A stretch of DNA of 64,000 nucleotides from Nocardioides sp. Its GTDB lineage: Bacteria > Actinomycetota > Actinomycetes > Propionibacteriales > Nocardioidaceae. The position numbers were made by a program, and so were the translations under genes. The notes under the pieces were generated by a model that saw only the letters and a list, made by a program, of their open reading frames with translations, had not been told where the DNA came from and ran no database searches. The DNA is taken from assembly GCF_014360585.1 (NCBI RefSeq), contig NZ_JACIXG010000009.1, forward strand, positions 1 to 64,000, in the 5' to 3' direction. Within the stretch, counting starts at the first letter, position 1; every line of letters starts with the position of its first letter. This document shows, piece after piece, positions 19,803 to 29,774 of the stretch.

Positions 19803-19827
19803 CCGCCCTTTGTGAAAGGACGGACAC

Positions 19828-20787
19828 ATGTCCTCCACGGTGCCCGGCGCCGTCAAGCGACCCGGACGGTCCCAGCAGCCCAGACGCCCCAGGGGCCGCC
19901 GCCCCGGCGGGCGCGGGTGGGTCGCGCCCGTACTCCTGATCCTGCCGACCGTCATCGTCATCGGCGTCTTCGTCTACGGCCTCATCGGATCCAACATCCA
20001 CACCTCCCTGCAGGACCGGCACAACATCGGGCCGTCGCAGGGCTTCGCCGGGCTGGACAACTACCGCGACCTGTTCACCGACGACGACTTCATCTACTCG
20101 CTGCGCAACCTGATGCTCTACACCGCGACGTTCCTCGTCGGCACCCTGTCCCTCGGGTTCCTGTGGGCATGGCTGCTCGAGCGCAAGGCTCGCGGCGAGT
20201 CGCTCTTCCGGGCGATCTACCTGTTCCCGATGGCGGTCTCGTTCGTCGCCTCCGGTGTGGTCTGGCGCTGGCTGCTCAACAACGCCGAGGGCGACCGTGC
20301 CTCCGGGCTGAACCGGCTCTTCGAGACCCTCCACCTCGACTTCCTGCAGAACCCGTGGTGGACCAACGAGCGTTGGGGCATCCTCGCGATCGCCGTCCCC
20401 GCCATCTGGCAGCTCAGCGGCTACGTGATGGCGCTCTTCCTGGCCGGCTTCCGCGGGATCCCCGAGGAGCTGCGCGAGGCGGCCCGGATCGACGGCGCCT
20501 CGGAGTGGCAGCTCTATCGGCACGTCATCTTCCCGCAGCTGAGCCCGGTCGCCCTCTCGGCGATCATCATCATCGGGCACATGTCGTTGAAGGTCTTCGA
20601 CCTGATCATGGCGATCGCCGGCCAGACCAACTACACGACCCAGGTGCCGGCCACCCAGATGTGGGTCGAGTTCACCCGCGGTGACTACGCGAAGTCGGCC
20701 GCCATCGGGACGGTCCTGCTCCTGATCGTGGCCATCCTGATCGTGCCCTACCTCGTCTCCACCTACCGTCAGGAGCGTCGCCGATGA
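19828..20787 (+). CDS. sugar ABC transporter permease (MalF-like)
   Basis: PEELREAARIDGASEWQLYRHVIFPQLSPV (EAA motif). Confidence 0.92.
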   Translation: MSSTVPGAVKRPGRSQQPRRPRGRRPGGRGWVAPVLLILPTVIVIGVFVYGLIGSNIHTSLQDRHNIGPSQGFAGLDNYRDLFTDDDFIYSLRNLMLYTATFLVGTLSLGFLWAWLLERKARGESLFRAIYLFPMAVSFVASGVVWRWLLNNAEGDRASGLNRLFETLHLDFLQNPWWTNERWGILAIAVPAIWQLSGYVMALFLAGFRGIPEELREAARIDGASEWQLYRHVIFPQLSPVALSAIIIIGHMSLKVFDLIMAIAGQTNYTTQVPATQMWVEFTRGDYAKSAAIGTVLLLIVAILIVPYLVSTYRQERRR

Positions 20788-21653
20788 CGACCGAAGCCAT
20801 CCCGGCCGCTGTCGCCTCCCGGGTCCCCGGACAGCGTTCCCGCGGGGTCGCCCGCACGATCAAGTACATCCTGCTGATCGGCTTCGCGCTGGTCGTCCTG
20901 CTCCCGGCGTACGTCCTGTTCGTCACCAGCTTCAAGGGGATCGGCGACGCCACTCCCACCAACGCCTGGAAGCTCCCCGAGTCCTGGGAGACCGCCGGCT
21001 GGGCACGTGCCTGGGAGCAGCTCGGGCCGGCGTTGGGGCGTACGTTCGCGATGGTCATCCCGGCAACGATCATCTCCTCGGTGCTCGGCTCGATGAACGG
21101 GTTCGTGCTCTCCAAGTGGCGCTTCCCAGGCGCCGACGTGGTGTTCACGCTGATCCTGTTCGGGATGTTCATCCCCTACCAGGCCGTGATGGTGCCGCTG
21201 GTTCAGCTGATGGGCAACCTCGGCGTCCCCTCGGGCGTCCCGAGCCTGATCGTGCTGCACGTCGTCTACGGTCTGCCGATCACCACGCTGATCTTCCGCA
21301 ACTACTACGCCGGGGTCCCGGTCGAGCTCATCGAGGCGGCTCGGGTCGACGGCGCCGGCATGCTGCGGACGTACGCCTCGGTCATCCTGCCGATCTCGGC
21401 GCCGGCGTTCGTGGTGGCGCTGATGTGGCAGTTCACCTCGGCGTGGAACGACTACCTGTTCGCGCTCTTCTTCTCCACCTCGCAGAACGGGCCGGTCACG
21501 ATCGCGCTCAACTTCCTGGCGAGCGGTCAGCTGCAGGACTACTCCGCCAGCATGGCGGGCGCGCTGATCGCGTCCGTCCCGACGCTGATCATCTACATCC
21601 TGCTCGGCCGCTACTTCGTCGGCGGGCTGATGGCGGGGTCGGTCAAGGGATGA
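20784..21653 (+). CDS. carbohydrate ABC transporter permease (MalG-like)
   Basis: PVELIEAARVDGAGMLRTYASVILPISAPAFVV (EAA motif); ATGA overlap. Confidence 0.92.
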   Translation: MTTEAIPAAVASRVPGQRSRGVARTIKYILLIGFALVVLLPAYVLFVTSFKGIGDATPTNAWKLPESWETAGWARAWEQLGPALGRTFAMVIPATIISSVLGSMNGFVLSKWRFPGADVVFTLILFGMFIPYQAVMVPLVQLMGNLGVPSGVPSLIVLHVVYGLPITTLIFRNYYAGVPVELIEAARVDGAGMLRTYASVILPISAPAFVVALMWQFTSAWNDYLFALFFSTSQNGPVTIALNFLASGQLQDYSASMAGALIASVPTLIIYILLGRYFVGGLMAGSVKG

Positions 21654-21660
21654 TCGACCG

Positions 21661-22881
21661 ATGATCGACCCCGCCATCGAGTGCCGCCGGCTGGTCGGGT
21701 TCGCCCGGCCGTCGGCGGCCTCGCCCGCCGGCTTCTGGTGGCTGGACGAGTCCGGTAGCCCGGACGCGGCCGAGCCAGTGCACACCTGGATCACCGCCCG
21801 GATGACCCACGTCTTCGCGCTCGCGCACCTGCGCGGGGACCTGCCGGGCTCCGAGGCCGGCGAGCTCGCCGCCCACGGCATCCGGGCGCTGTCGGGCGCG
21901 CTGCGTGACGACGAGCTCGGCGGTTGGTACGCCTCGGTCGCGACCGACGGCGAGCCGATCGGCACCCTCAAGGAGGCTTACGCGCACGCCTTCGTGATCC
22001 TGGCGTCGAGCAGCGGGGTCGCGGCCGGTGTGCCCGGGGCGGACGCGCTGCTCGACGAGGCGCTGGGCGTGATGCAGCAGCACTTCCTCGACGACTCCGG
22101 CCGCGTGGTCGACAGTCTCGAGCGCGATCTCGGTTCGGGGGAGGCCTACCGCGGAGCCAACTCCAGCATGCACACGGTGGAGGCGTTCCTGGCCGCGGGT
22201 GACGTCACCGGCGACGGCGCCTGGCACCAGCGGGCGCTGGCCATCGCCGAGCACCTGATCCACGGGGTCGCCCGCGCGCACGGCTATGACCTGCCCGAGC
22301 ACTTCGACCTCTCCTGGTCGCCGCTGCTCGACTACAACGCCGACCGGCCCGGCGATCCGTTCCGGCCCTACGGCTGCACCCCCGGGCACCTGCTGGAGTG
22401 GTCGCGGCTGCTGCTGCACCTGGACGCGACCCTGCCGGACGCTCCGTCGTGGCTGGTCGAGGACGCCCGGGCGCTGTTCGCCCGTGCCGTCGAGGTCGGC
22501 TGGTCCGCGGACGGTGAGACCGGCTTCGTCTACACGACCTCGTGGGACGGCACGCCGGTCACCCGGCTGCGGCTGCACTGGGTGGCCGCGGAGGCCCTCG
22601 CCGCCGCCGGTGCCTTGCACACCCGCACCGGCGAGACGACCTACGACGAGTGGCGACAGCGCTTCGAGGCGTACATCGAGACCCACCTCATCGACCGCGA
22701 GCACGGCAGCTGGCATCACGAGCTGGACGAGCACAACCGCCCCTCGCACGTGATCTGGCACGGCAAACCGGACGTCTACCACGCCTACCAGGCGCTGCTG
22801 CTCGCCCGGATGCCGCTGGCCCCCGTCCTCTCGGTCCAGCTGAGCCAGCCCCAGCAGCCACCGCGAGACGTCGATTCCTGA
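21661..22881 (+). CDS. AGE family epimerase/isomerase
   Basis: NSSMHTVEAFLAAGDVTGDGAWHQRALAIAEHLI...YGCTPGHLLEWSRLLLHL...DREHGSWHHELDEHNRP. Confidence 0.88.
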   Translation: MIDPAIECRRLVGFARPSAASPAGFWWLDESGSPDAAEPVHTWITARMTHVFALAHLRGDLPGSEAGELAAHGIRALSGALRDDELGGWYASVATDGEPIGTLKEAYAHAFVILASSSGVAAGVPGADALLDEALGVMQQHFLDDSGRVVDSLERDLGSGEAYRGANSSMHTVEAFLAAGDVTGDGAWHQRALAIAEHLIHGVARAHGYDLPEHFDLSWSPLLDYNADRPGDPFRPYGCTPGHLLEWSRLLLHLDATLPDAPSWLVEDARALFARAVEVGWSADGETGFVYTTSWDGTPVTRLRLHWVAAEALAAAGALHTRTGETTYDEWRQRFEAYIETHLIDREHGSWHHELDEHNRPSHVIWHGKPDVYHAYQALLLARMPLAPVLSVQLSQPQQPPRDVDS

Positions 22882-22935
22882 CCTCCGGTGTCCCTTTTGT
22901 TGTTCGGGGCAACTTTCTGCGGCACACTCCGTGGC

Positions 22936-23427
22936 GTGGAGGGCAACTGGCTGTCGCCGGAGGAGCGGGCGGCGTGGCTCCGCCTGATCGGCGTCCTCGA
23001 GCTGCTCCCGGGTGCGCTCGACTCCCAGCTGCGCCGCGACGCCGGTCTGACCCACTTCGACTACGGCGTCCTGGCCATGCTCTCCGATGCGCCGGACCGG
23101 ACCCTGCGGATGACGGAGCTGGCGGGCTTCACCAACGCGACGCTGCCGAGGCTCTCCAACGTGGTCAAGCGCTTGGCGGACCGTGGCCTCATCGAGCGGC
23201 TCACCTGTCCTGGTGACCGTCGGGCGACCAACGTACGTCTCACCGAGAGCGGCCACGAGAAGATGGTCGCCTCGGCGCCAGGTCACGTGGACGCCGTGCG
23301 CGAGTACGTCTTCGACTCGCTGAGCCCCGACCAGGTGAGCCAGCTGGCCGAGATCGCCGGGATCATGCTCGAGCGTCTCGACCCGACCGGCGCGAAGAGG
23401 CCGCCCATCGACCCGAAGGCGTGCTGA
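22936..23427 (+). CDS. MarR family transcriptional regulator
   Basis: LTHFDYGVLAMLSDAPDRTLRMTELAGFTNATLPRLSNVVKRLADRGLIERLTCPGDRRATNVRLTESG. Confidence 0.88.
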   Translation: MEGNWLSPEERAAWLRLIGVLELLPGALDSQLRRDAGLTHFDYGVLAMLSDAPDRTLRMTELAGFTNATLPRLSNVVKRLADRGLIERLTCPGDRRATNVRLTESGHEKMVASAPGHVDAVREYVFDSLSPDQVSQLAEIAGIMLERLDPTGAKRPPIDPKAC

Positions 23428-23430
23428 GGC

Positions 23431-24171
23431 ATGCGGTTCGACGATCGGTACATCGCTCGGGTCACCCTCGACCCAAGCCATGACACCGGTCGGTACCCCT
23501 TCACCCTGCCCGCGGTCCGCGAGCTGGCCCGCGGAGAAGGGATCGACTTCGACGAACGGGTGACGTTCCTCGTCGGCGACAACGGGACCGGGAAGTCCAC
23601 GATCATCGAGGCGATCGCGGTCGCGTCCGGGTTCAACGCCGAGGGCGGTTCCATCTCGTTCCGGTTCGCCACCCGTGCGACCGAGTCGTCTCTTGGGGAC
23701 TACATCGTGATCCAGCGTGGACTGAAGCGGCCGCGCAACGGCTACTTCCTGCGGGCGGAGTCGTTCTACAACGTCGCCACCGAGATCGAGCGCCTCGGCT
23801 TGGCCACGGCGGATGCCTACGGCGGGGTCTCCCTGCACGAGCGCTCCCACGGGGAGTCGTTCCTCGATCTGGTGATGCACCGGTTCAAGCCCGGCGGCCT
23901 CTACATCCTCGACGAGCCCGAGGCCGCACTCTCGGTGAAGGGCTGTCTGGCTCTGGTCGCGCGCATCGTCGAGCTCGCCGACGAGCGATCCCAGTTCATC
24001 ATCGCCACCCACTCTCCGGTCCTGCTCTCGGTGCCCGGCGCGAGGATTTTGCAGTTCGACGACGAGGGACGCATCGAGCAGGTCGCCTACGACGACGCCG
24101 AACCGGTCACCCTGACCCGACGGTTCCTGGCGGACCCGGCGAGATATCTGCGGTACGTCCTGGAGGACTGA
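23431..24171 (+). CDS. AAA family ATPase (COG3910-like)
   Basis: FLVGDNGTGKSTIIEAIAVASGFN; HGESFLDLVMHRF; LYILDEPEAALS; FIIATHSPVLLSVPGARI. Confidence 0.85.
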   Translation: MRFDDRYIARVTLDPSHDTGRYPFTLPAVRELARGEGIDFDERVTFLVGDNGTGKSTIIEAIAVASGFNAEGGSISFRFATRATESSLGDYIVIQRGLKRPRNGYFLRAESFYNVATEIERLGLATADAYGGVSLHERSHGESFLDLVMHRFKPGGLYILDEPEAALSVKGCLALVARIVELADERSQFIIATHSPVLLSVPGARILQFDDEGRIEQVAYDDAEPVTLTRRFLADPARYLRYVLED

Positions 24172-24195
24172 GCCTCTCGCGGGCCGCGTGCTCCG

Positions 24196-24792
24196 CTATC
24201 CCTCGTGTCCGGTGACGGCGGCGCGGGTGTGCTCGAGGGCGTGGTCGCGCAGGGCGGTGCCGCCGCCGGTGACGATGCCGATGCTGAAGCCGTCCCACAT
24301 CGCCCGCAGGCGCTCGGAGAGGGCCTCTCGGCCAGGCACCTGGGGGAGAGCTGCAGCGAAGAGCCGGACCAGGTCGGCGTGCCAATCGTCGTCCATCGCG
24401 CGCTGCGCGGCGGCGAGCTCGGCGTCGTACGGCGCGCGGGCCCACAGCTCGAGCCACAGGAGCCAGCGGGGGTCACGCTCGTCGAGGGCGAGGTAGACGT
24501 CGGTGAAGGAGAGCAGCGCGTCGACGCCTCCGGCTCCGTCCTGCTCGACCTTCTCCAGGATGGGTGCCCGCTGCGCGGCGTACTCGCTCTCGCTCCATCG
24601 CAGGGTCTCGAGGAGCAGGCCGTTGCGGGTGCCGAAGTAGTAGAGGAGGTGGCCGCCGCTGGTGCCGAGCCGAGCGGCGAGGGACGCCATCGTGACCTTG
24701 GCGAGCCCCTCCTCCGCCACCATCTCCAGGGTGGCCGCGAGCACCTGCTCCCGCGGTCGTTCCAGGCGTCGGTTGGAGCGTGTGCGTGTCAC
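24196..24792 (-). CDS. TetR family transcriptional regulator
   Basis: N-terminal HTH VLAATLEMVAEEGLAKVTMASLAARLGTSGGHLLYYFGTRNGLLLETL. Confidence 0.88.
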   Translation of the reverse strand: MTRTRSNRRLERPREQVLAATLEMVAEEGLAKVTMASLAARLGTSGGHLLYYFGTRNGLLLETLRWSESEYAAQRAPILEKVEQDGAGGVDALLSFTDVYLALDERDPRWLLWLELWARAPYDAELAAAQRAMDDDWHADLVRLFAAALPQVPGREALSERLRAMWDGFSIGIVTGGGTALRDHALEHTRAAVTGHEG

Positions 24793-24868
24793 TTCACCAG
24801 TGTCCCCTCGTGCTCGCTTCGCAAGATCTTTGGTCGGCCCTCTTGACTCTAGCGGTGATCTGGGTCAC

Positions 24869-24906
24869 TTTGAACACCGTTCAAAGTTTTGTACGGCGTT
24901 CAAAAC
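24869..24906. promoter_or_regulatory. tandem putative TetR operators between divergent tetR and permease
   Basis: TTTGAACaccGTTCAAA followed directly by GTTTTGtacggcgttCAAAAC. Confidence 0.6.
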
Positions 24907-24937
24907 TCGCTGTACCCTCATTCCCAAGGAGACCGCG

Positions 24938-26326
24938 ATGATCGAATCCATGCAGGTGACGCCGGACGAGGTGACGCCGGCGCCTGATCGGCGCAAGCTC
25001 GCGCGAGTGCTCGGGCCTGGCGCGGCGATCCTGCTGGTGCTGTCGTGCATCACGCCCGCATCGAGCCTGTTCATCATCGTCCCGGAGCTGTTCGCGATGC
25101 AGGGGAGCGGTGCGGTGCTGGCGGTCGTGGCCGGCTTCGCGGTCTCGGTCGCGATCGCCGCCTGCTACGCCGAGCTGGGCACCCGCACCGCCAGCTCGGG
25201 CGGGGAGTACGCGATGGTCACCCAGACCCTCGGCAAGTCGATGGGTTGGCTGACCTTCTCCCTGGCCGGGGTGCTGCTCTGGCTCATCCCGCCGATCTTC
25301 GCCCTCGGCACCGCCGACTACCTGGCCGACCTCGTGGAGCTGCCGAGGGCCGCTACCGGAGCGATCGTGATGCTCCTCTCGACGGCCACGGCGATCCTCA
25401 ACATCAAGGCCAACGCGGTCGTCACCGGCACCTTCCTCGCGCTCGAGATGATCGCCGCCGTGGTCGTCACCGTCCTCGGGCTCGGCCACATCCAGCGCGG
25501 CCCCGGCGAGCTGGTCTCCCCGCACGTCATCGGTGAGACCGGCCTGGAGCCGTTCACGCTGGCGATCCTCATCTCCGGCCTCGCCGTGAGCACCTTCCTG
25601 GTCAGCGGGTTCGGCACCACCGTCTACCTGTCCGAGGAGATCGTCGACCCGCGTCGCAACGTCGCCCGCGTGATCTTCTGGACCCTCGGCCTGGGCGGCC
25701 TCGTCATCCTCGTCCCGACCGTGACCACGGTCCTAGCGGTCGACGACCTCAGCGACCTCGCCTCCGGCAACTTCTCCCAGTGGGTGGCCGCGTGGGGTGG
25801 CGATCGAGTCGCCGTCGCCGTGAACGTCGCCATCGCCATCGCGATCCTCAACGCCGTCATCGTGATGGTGCTGCAGAACGCCCGGGTCGTCTACGCCTCC
25901 GCACGCGACCGCTCCTGGCCGACCCCGGTCAACGGCGTCCTCACCAAGCTGCACCCCCGCTACGCCACCCCGTGGCTGGCCACCCTCGTGATCGGCATCC
26001 CCGGTGCCATCCTCGCCGGCGCCGTCGAGATCGAGGCGCTGCTGGGGGTGACCTCGGTGGTCATCTCCACGATGTACGTCGTCGTCGCGATCGCCGCGCT
26101 CCGCGCCCGCCGTCAGGGGCCCGCCGCTTTGGGCTGGCGGATGCCGCTGTGGCCGCTGCCGCCGCTGATCGTCATCGGCGCGATCGGCTACGCGCTGGCC
26201 GGCTCCGCACGTCTGGACATCCTGATCACGGCCGGTGTCGTGGTCGCCGCCCTCACCTACTACCACCTCTTCCTCGCCCGCCGGGCCGGCGAGCGGTTCC
26301 TCGTCGTCGAACCGACCGAGGATTGA
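24938..26326 (+). CDS. APC family amino acid/polyamine permease
   Basis: ILLVLSCITPASSLFIIVPELFAMQGSGAVLAVVAGFAVSVAIAACYAELGTRTASSGGEYAMV; about 12 TM. Confidence 0.88.
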   Translation: MIESMQVTPDEVTPAPDRRKLARVLGPGAAILLVLSCITPASSLFIIVPELFAMQGSGAVLAVVAGFAVSVAIAACYAELGTRTASSGGEYAMVTQTLGKSMGWLTFSLAGVLLWLIPPIFALGTADYLADLVELPRAATGAIVMLLSTATAILNIKANAVVTGTFLALEMIAAVVVTVLGLGHIQRGPGELVSPHVIGETGLEPFTLAILISGLAVSTFLVSGFGTTVYLSEEIVDPRRNVARVIFWTLGLGGLVILVPTVTTVLAVDDLSDLASGNFSQWVAAWGGDRVAVAVNVAIAIAILNAVIVMVLQNARVVYASARDRSWPTPVNGVLTKLHPRYATPWLATLVIGIPGAILAGAVEIEALLGVTSVVISTMYVVVAIAALRARRQGPAALGWRMPLWPLPPLIVIGAIGYALAGSARLDILITAGVVVAALTYYHLFLARRAGERFLVVEPTED

Positions 26327-26381
26327 GCCCTGAACGGGCGCAACTGTCCACCACGAGAATCGAACAAGAGAGAAGAACGAC

Positions 26382-27434
26382 ATGGCTCGCTACGGAACCC
26401 AGTTCGGCCCCGACATCACCTTCCTGGGTGTCGACCGGTGTGACTGGGCCGACCCCGCGACGTACGAGGGTGCCGATGTGGTCATCCTCGGCGCCCCCTT
26501 CGACGGAGGTACCTCGCACCGGTCGGGCACCCGGTTCGGCCCGCAGTTCATCCGGCAGACCTGCTATCTGCCCCACGACGGGTCGCGGCCCTCGCTCGCG
26601 ATGCGCGTCGACGCGCTGCGGGACCTGAAGGTGCTCGACGCGGGCGACGTCGAGATGTACTCCGGCGACGCGGAGCGCTCGGTGCGCGACCTCCAGGATG
26701 CGGTCCACGCCGTGACGAGCAACGGTGCCATCCCGCTGGTGCTGGGCGGCGATCACACGATCGCCTGGCCCGACGCCGCCGGTGTCGCCCAGCATCTCGG
26801 CCAGGGACGCGTGTCGATGATCCACTTCGACGCCCACGCCGACACCGGCGACATCGAGTTCGGCTCGCTCATCGGGCACGGCCAGCCGATGCGCCGGCTC
26901 ATCGAGTCGGGTGCGCTGCGCGGCGACCGGTTCCTGCAGATGGGGCTGCGCGGCTACTGGCCCGAGCCCGAGACGCTCGACTGGATGGCCGAGCAGGGCA
27001 TGCGGTCCTACGAGATGACCGAGATCGTGCACCGCGGGCTGGAGGAGTGCCTCAGCGAGGCCTTCACGATCGCGACCGACGAGTGCGACGGCGTCTTCCT
27101 CTCGGTCGACATCGACGTCTGCGACCCCGGGCACGCGCCCGGCACCGGCACTCCGGAGCCCGGCGGCCTGACCTCCCGCCAGCTGCTCGATGCGGTCCGT
27201 CGGATCGCCTACGAGCTGCCGGTGGTCGGGATCGACGTCGTCGAGGTCTCCCCGCCCTACGACCACGCCGACATCACCTCGTTCCTCGCCAACCGGGTCG
27301 TTCTCGAGGCGCTCTCGGGCATCGCCCGCCGCAGGCGCGACCAGGCCGACGGGACCCGCTGGGACCCGAGCCTTCCGCTGCTGGCCCAGCGTCCGGACCA
27401 GCGCCCCACCGACACTGACAAACAGGAGAACTGA
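26382..27434 (+). CDS. speB: agmatinase / ureohydrolase family protein
   Basis: GAPFDGGTSHRSGTRFGPQFIR; LGGDHTIAWP; MIHFDAHADTGD; SVDIDVCDPGHAPGTGTPEPGGLTSRQLL. Confidence 0.85.
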   Translation: MARYGTQFGPDITFLGVDRCDWADPATYEGADVVILGAPFDGGTSHRSGTRFGPQFIRQTCYLPHDGSRPSLAMRVDALRDLKVLDAGDVEMYSGDAERSVRDLQDAVHAVTSNGAIPLVLGGDHTIAWPDAAGVAQHLGQGRVSMIHFDAHADTGDIEFGSLIGHGQPMRRLIESGALRGDRFLQMGLRGYWPEPETLDWMAEQGMRSYEMTEIVHRGLEECLSEAFTIATDECDGVFLSVDIDVCDPGHAPGTGTPEPGGLTSRQLLDAVRRIAYELPVVGIDVVEVSPPYDHADITSFLANRVVLEALSGIARRRRDQADGTRWDPSLPLLAQRPDQRPTDTDKQEN

Positions 27435-27435
27435 C

Positions 27436-28881
27436 ATGACCACCCACGACGTGATCGTGGTCGGCGCCGGGGTGACCGGCCTGACTGCGGCCTGGCGACT
27501 CGCCCAGGCCGGCAAGGACGTGCTCGTCCTCGAGGCGCGCGACCGAGTCGGCGGCCGGCTGCGCACCGAGGCGCACGGCACACCCGGGGTGGAGGCCGAC
27601 TTCGAGGTCGGCGGCCAGTGGGTCTCGCCGGACCAGGACGCCCTGCTCGGGATCCTCGACGAGCTCAGGCTGCCGACCTACCCGCGGTTCCGCGACGGTG
27701 AGTCGCTCTACGTCGACAAGGCGGGAGTCACGCATCGCTTCGGTGACGAGCTGCCGGTCGAGGAGTCCACCCTGGCGGCGATCGCGCAGCTGACCAAGGC
27801 GCTCGATGCGCTGGCCGCGGGCATGGACCCGGCCCGGCCGTGGGACCTCGAGGACGCCGCCCACCTCGACAGCGTCTCGTTCCGGGCCTGGCTCGAGGAG
27901 CGGTGCGAGGACCCGGTGGCCGTCGACAACGTCGCGCTCTACATCGGGCCGGCGATGCTGACCAAGCCCGCCCACTCCTTCTCCGTGCTCCAGGCCGTGC
28001 AGATGGCCGCCAGCGCGGGGTCGTTCAGCAACCTCGTCGACGCCGACGTGATCCTCGACCGCCGGGTCGTCGGCGGTCTGCAGCGGGTGCCGCTGACGCT
28101 GGCCGAACGGCTGGGGGACCGGGTCCGGCTCGGCCAGGACGTGACCCTGGTCGAGTGGGACGAGGACGGTGCCGTGGTCCACATCGGCGCCGAGATCCAC
28201 GCCGCGCGCCGCCTGGTCCTCGCCGTGCCGCCGACCCTGGTCAAGCGGATCCGGTTCAGCCCCGAGCTTCCGGCCGAGCACCGGATGGCCCGCGAGCACC
28301 AGTCGTTCGGGCTGGTCATCAAGGTGCAGGCGCAGTACGAGACGCCGTTCTGGCGCGCCGACGGCCTCAGCGGCACCGGCTTCGCTCCCTGGCAGCTGGT
28401 CCACGAGGTCTACGACAACACCCCCGAGGGCGAGCAGCGCGGGACGCTGGTCGGCTTCGTCTCCGACAAGCGCGCGGACGCCGCCGGCCGGCTCCCCGAC
28501 GAGGAGCGGCGCCGGCAGGTGCTCGCGTCGCTGGCGACGTACTTCGGGGACGCGGCGCTCGAGCCGCTCACCTACGTCGAGAGCGACTGGCACCACCAGG
28601 AGCTCACCGGCGGGGCGTACGGGACCAGCTTCGACCTCGGCGGGCTGACCAGGTGGGGCGCGGTGCTGCGCGAGCCGCTCGGCCCGATCGAGTTCGGCAG
28701 CAGCGACGTCGCCGGTCACGGCTTCCAGCACGTCGACGGCGCCGTCCGGGTGGGCGAGGAGATCGCCCGGACCATCCTCGACGGCGGGCTGAGGCCGCTG
28801 GGCGCCACGAGGTCAGCGGGCGGCGACCTCCGCGCCGTAGCGCTCGACACAGAACGCCGAGAGCCGGTCGGCCAGCGCTGA
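27436..28881 (+). CDS. FAD-dependent amine oxidase, putrescine oxidase-like
   Basis: DVIVVGAGVTGLTAAWRLAQAGKDVLVLEARDRVGGRLRTE; GGQWVSPDQDALL; located between agmatinase and gabT. Confidence 0.85.
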   Translation: MTTHDVIVVGAGVTGLTAAWRLAQAGKDVLVLEARDRVGGRLRTEAHGTPGVEADFEVGGQWVSPDQDALLGILDELRLPTYPRFRDGESLYVDKAGVTHRFGDELPVEESTLAAIAQLTKALDALAAGMDPARPWDLEDAAHLDSVSFRAWLEERCEDPVAVDNVALYIGPAMLTKPAHSFSVLQAVQMAASAGSFSNLVDADVILDRRVVGGLQRVPLTLAERLGDRVRLGQDVTLVEWDEDGAVVHIGAEIHAARRLVLAVPPTLVKRIRFSPELPAEHRMAREHQSFGLVIKVQAQYETPFWRADGLSGTGFAPWQLVHEVYDNTPEGEQRGTLVGFVSDKRADAAGRLPDEERRRQVLASLATYFGDAALEPLTYVESDWHHQELTGGAYGTSFDLGGLTRWGAVLREPLGPIEFGSSDVAGHGFQHVDGAVRVGEEIARTILDGGLRPLGATRSAGGDLRAVALDTERREPVGQR

Positions 28882-29709
28882 GAGGGCGCCGGCGGCGTGG
28901 TGGTGCGGGTCCCATGCCGCGTACAGCCTGATCCGCACCCGACCGGCCGGCGCCTCGATGTGCAGCGGCACCAGACCGAAGCGCGGGTCGTCGGAGACGA
29001 TCGCGACGCCGCGGCCCGAGGCCGCGAGCGCCTGGGCGACCTGGGCGTTGGACACCTCGAGGACGTCGCCGTAGCCCACGGCGGCGTCCTCGACCGCTGC
29101 GTCCAGGAGCGGCCGGGGCCGCAGGTCCTCGGTGAGCAGGACGAGCGGCCGGGTGACCAGGTCGCGTACGTCCACGGACCCCCGCCCCGCCCACGGGTCG
29201 TCGGGGCGGACATAGGCCCACACCGGCAGCACGGCGAGGGCGCGCGAGGTCAGCGAACGGCCCGGGGGCCGGGTGACGATCGCCAGGTCGGCGCCGGCGC
29301 GGACCGCGGCGACCGCGCCGCGCGGATCGAGCTCGCGGACCATCGCGACCGGGTCGTCCGGCCCGAGCGTCGCCAGGAACGGCGCGAGCACGTCGGTGAG
29401 CGTCGTGGACGGCACGGCGAGGTGCAGCTCGTCGAGCCGGCCGGAGGCGAGCAGGCCGACGGCGCGCTCGAGGTCGTCGGCGTGCGCGAGCAGGTCGCGG
29501 GCGCGGGGGAGGAGGTCCATCGCCGTCCGGGTGAGCCGCAGGCGCCGCCCCTCCCGGGCGAACAGCGGCACGCCCAGGTTCGCCTCGAGCTGTCGCAGCT
29601 GCCGCGACAGCACCGGCTGGGTCACGTGCAGCAGCTCCGCGGCGCGGGTCGCGGAGCCCGCGTCGGCGGTGGCGACGAAGTAGCGCAGCAGCCGCAGATC
29701 CATGCTCAT
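28813..29709 (-). CDS. LysR family transcriptional regulator
   Basis: MDLRLLRYFVATADAGSATRAAELLHVTQPVLSRQLRQLEANLGVPLFAREGRRLRLT. Confidence 0.92.
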   Translation of the reverse strand: MSMDLRLLRYFVATADAGSATRAAELLHVTQPVLSRQLRQLEANLGVPLFAREGRRLRLTRTAMDLLPRARDLLAHADDLERAVGLLASGRLDELHLAVPSTTLTDVLAPFLATLGPDDPVAMVRELDPRGAVAAVRAGADLAIVTRPPGRSLTSRALAVLPVWAYVRPDDPWAGRGSVDVRDLVTRPLVLLTEDLRPRPLLDAAVEDAAVGYGDVLEVSNAQVAQALAASGRGVAIVSDDPRFGLVPLHIEAPAGRVRIRLYAAWDPHHHAAGALSALADRLSAFCVERYGAEVAAR

Positions 29710-29774
29710 GAGGCATGATCTTAGTAGCCAAAAGGTCTTGGACGACATGTGTCGCCGAGGCCCATGCTGATCCC

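Noticed and set aside
18451-20580. 709-aa minus-strand ORF
   Set aside because: Antisense to the sugar SBP and permease genes.
21643-24012. 789-aa minus-strand ORF
   Set aside because: Antisense to AGE epimerase, MarR and AAA ATPase genes, which have clear family motifs.
23431-24171. Antiphage defence ATPase
   Set aside because: The AAA ATPase stands alone after a MarR gene with no nuclease or other defence partner; a COG3910-like housekeeping-type ATPase is the simpler call.
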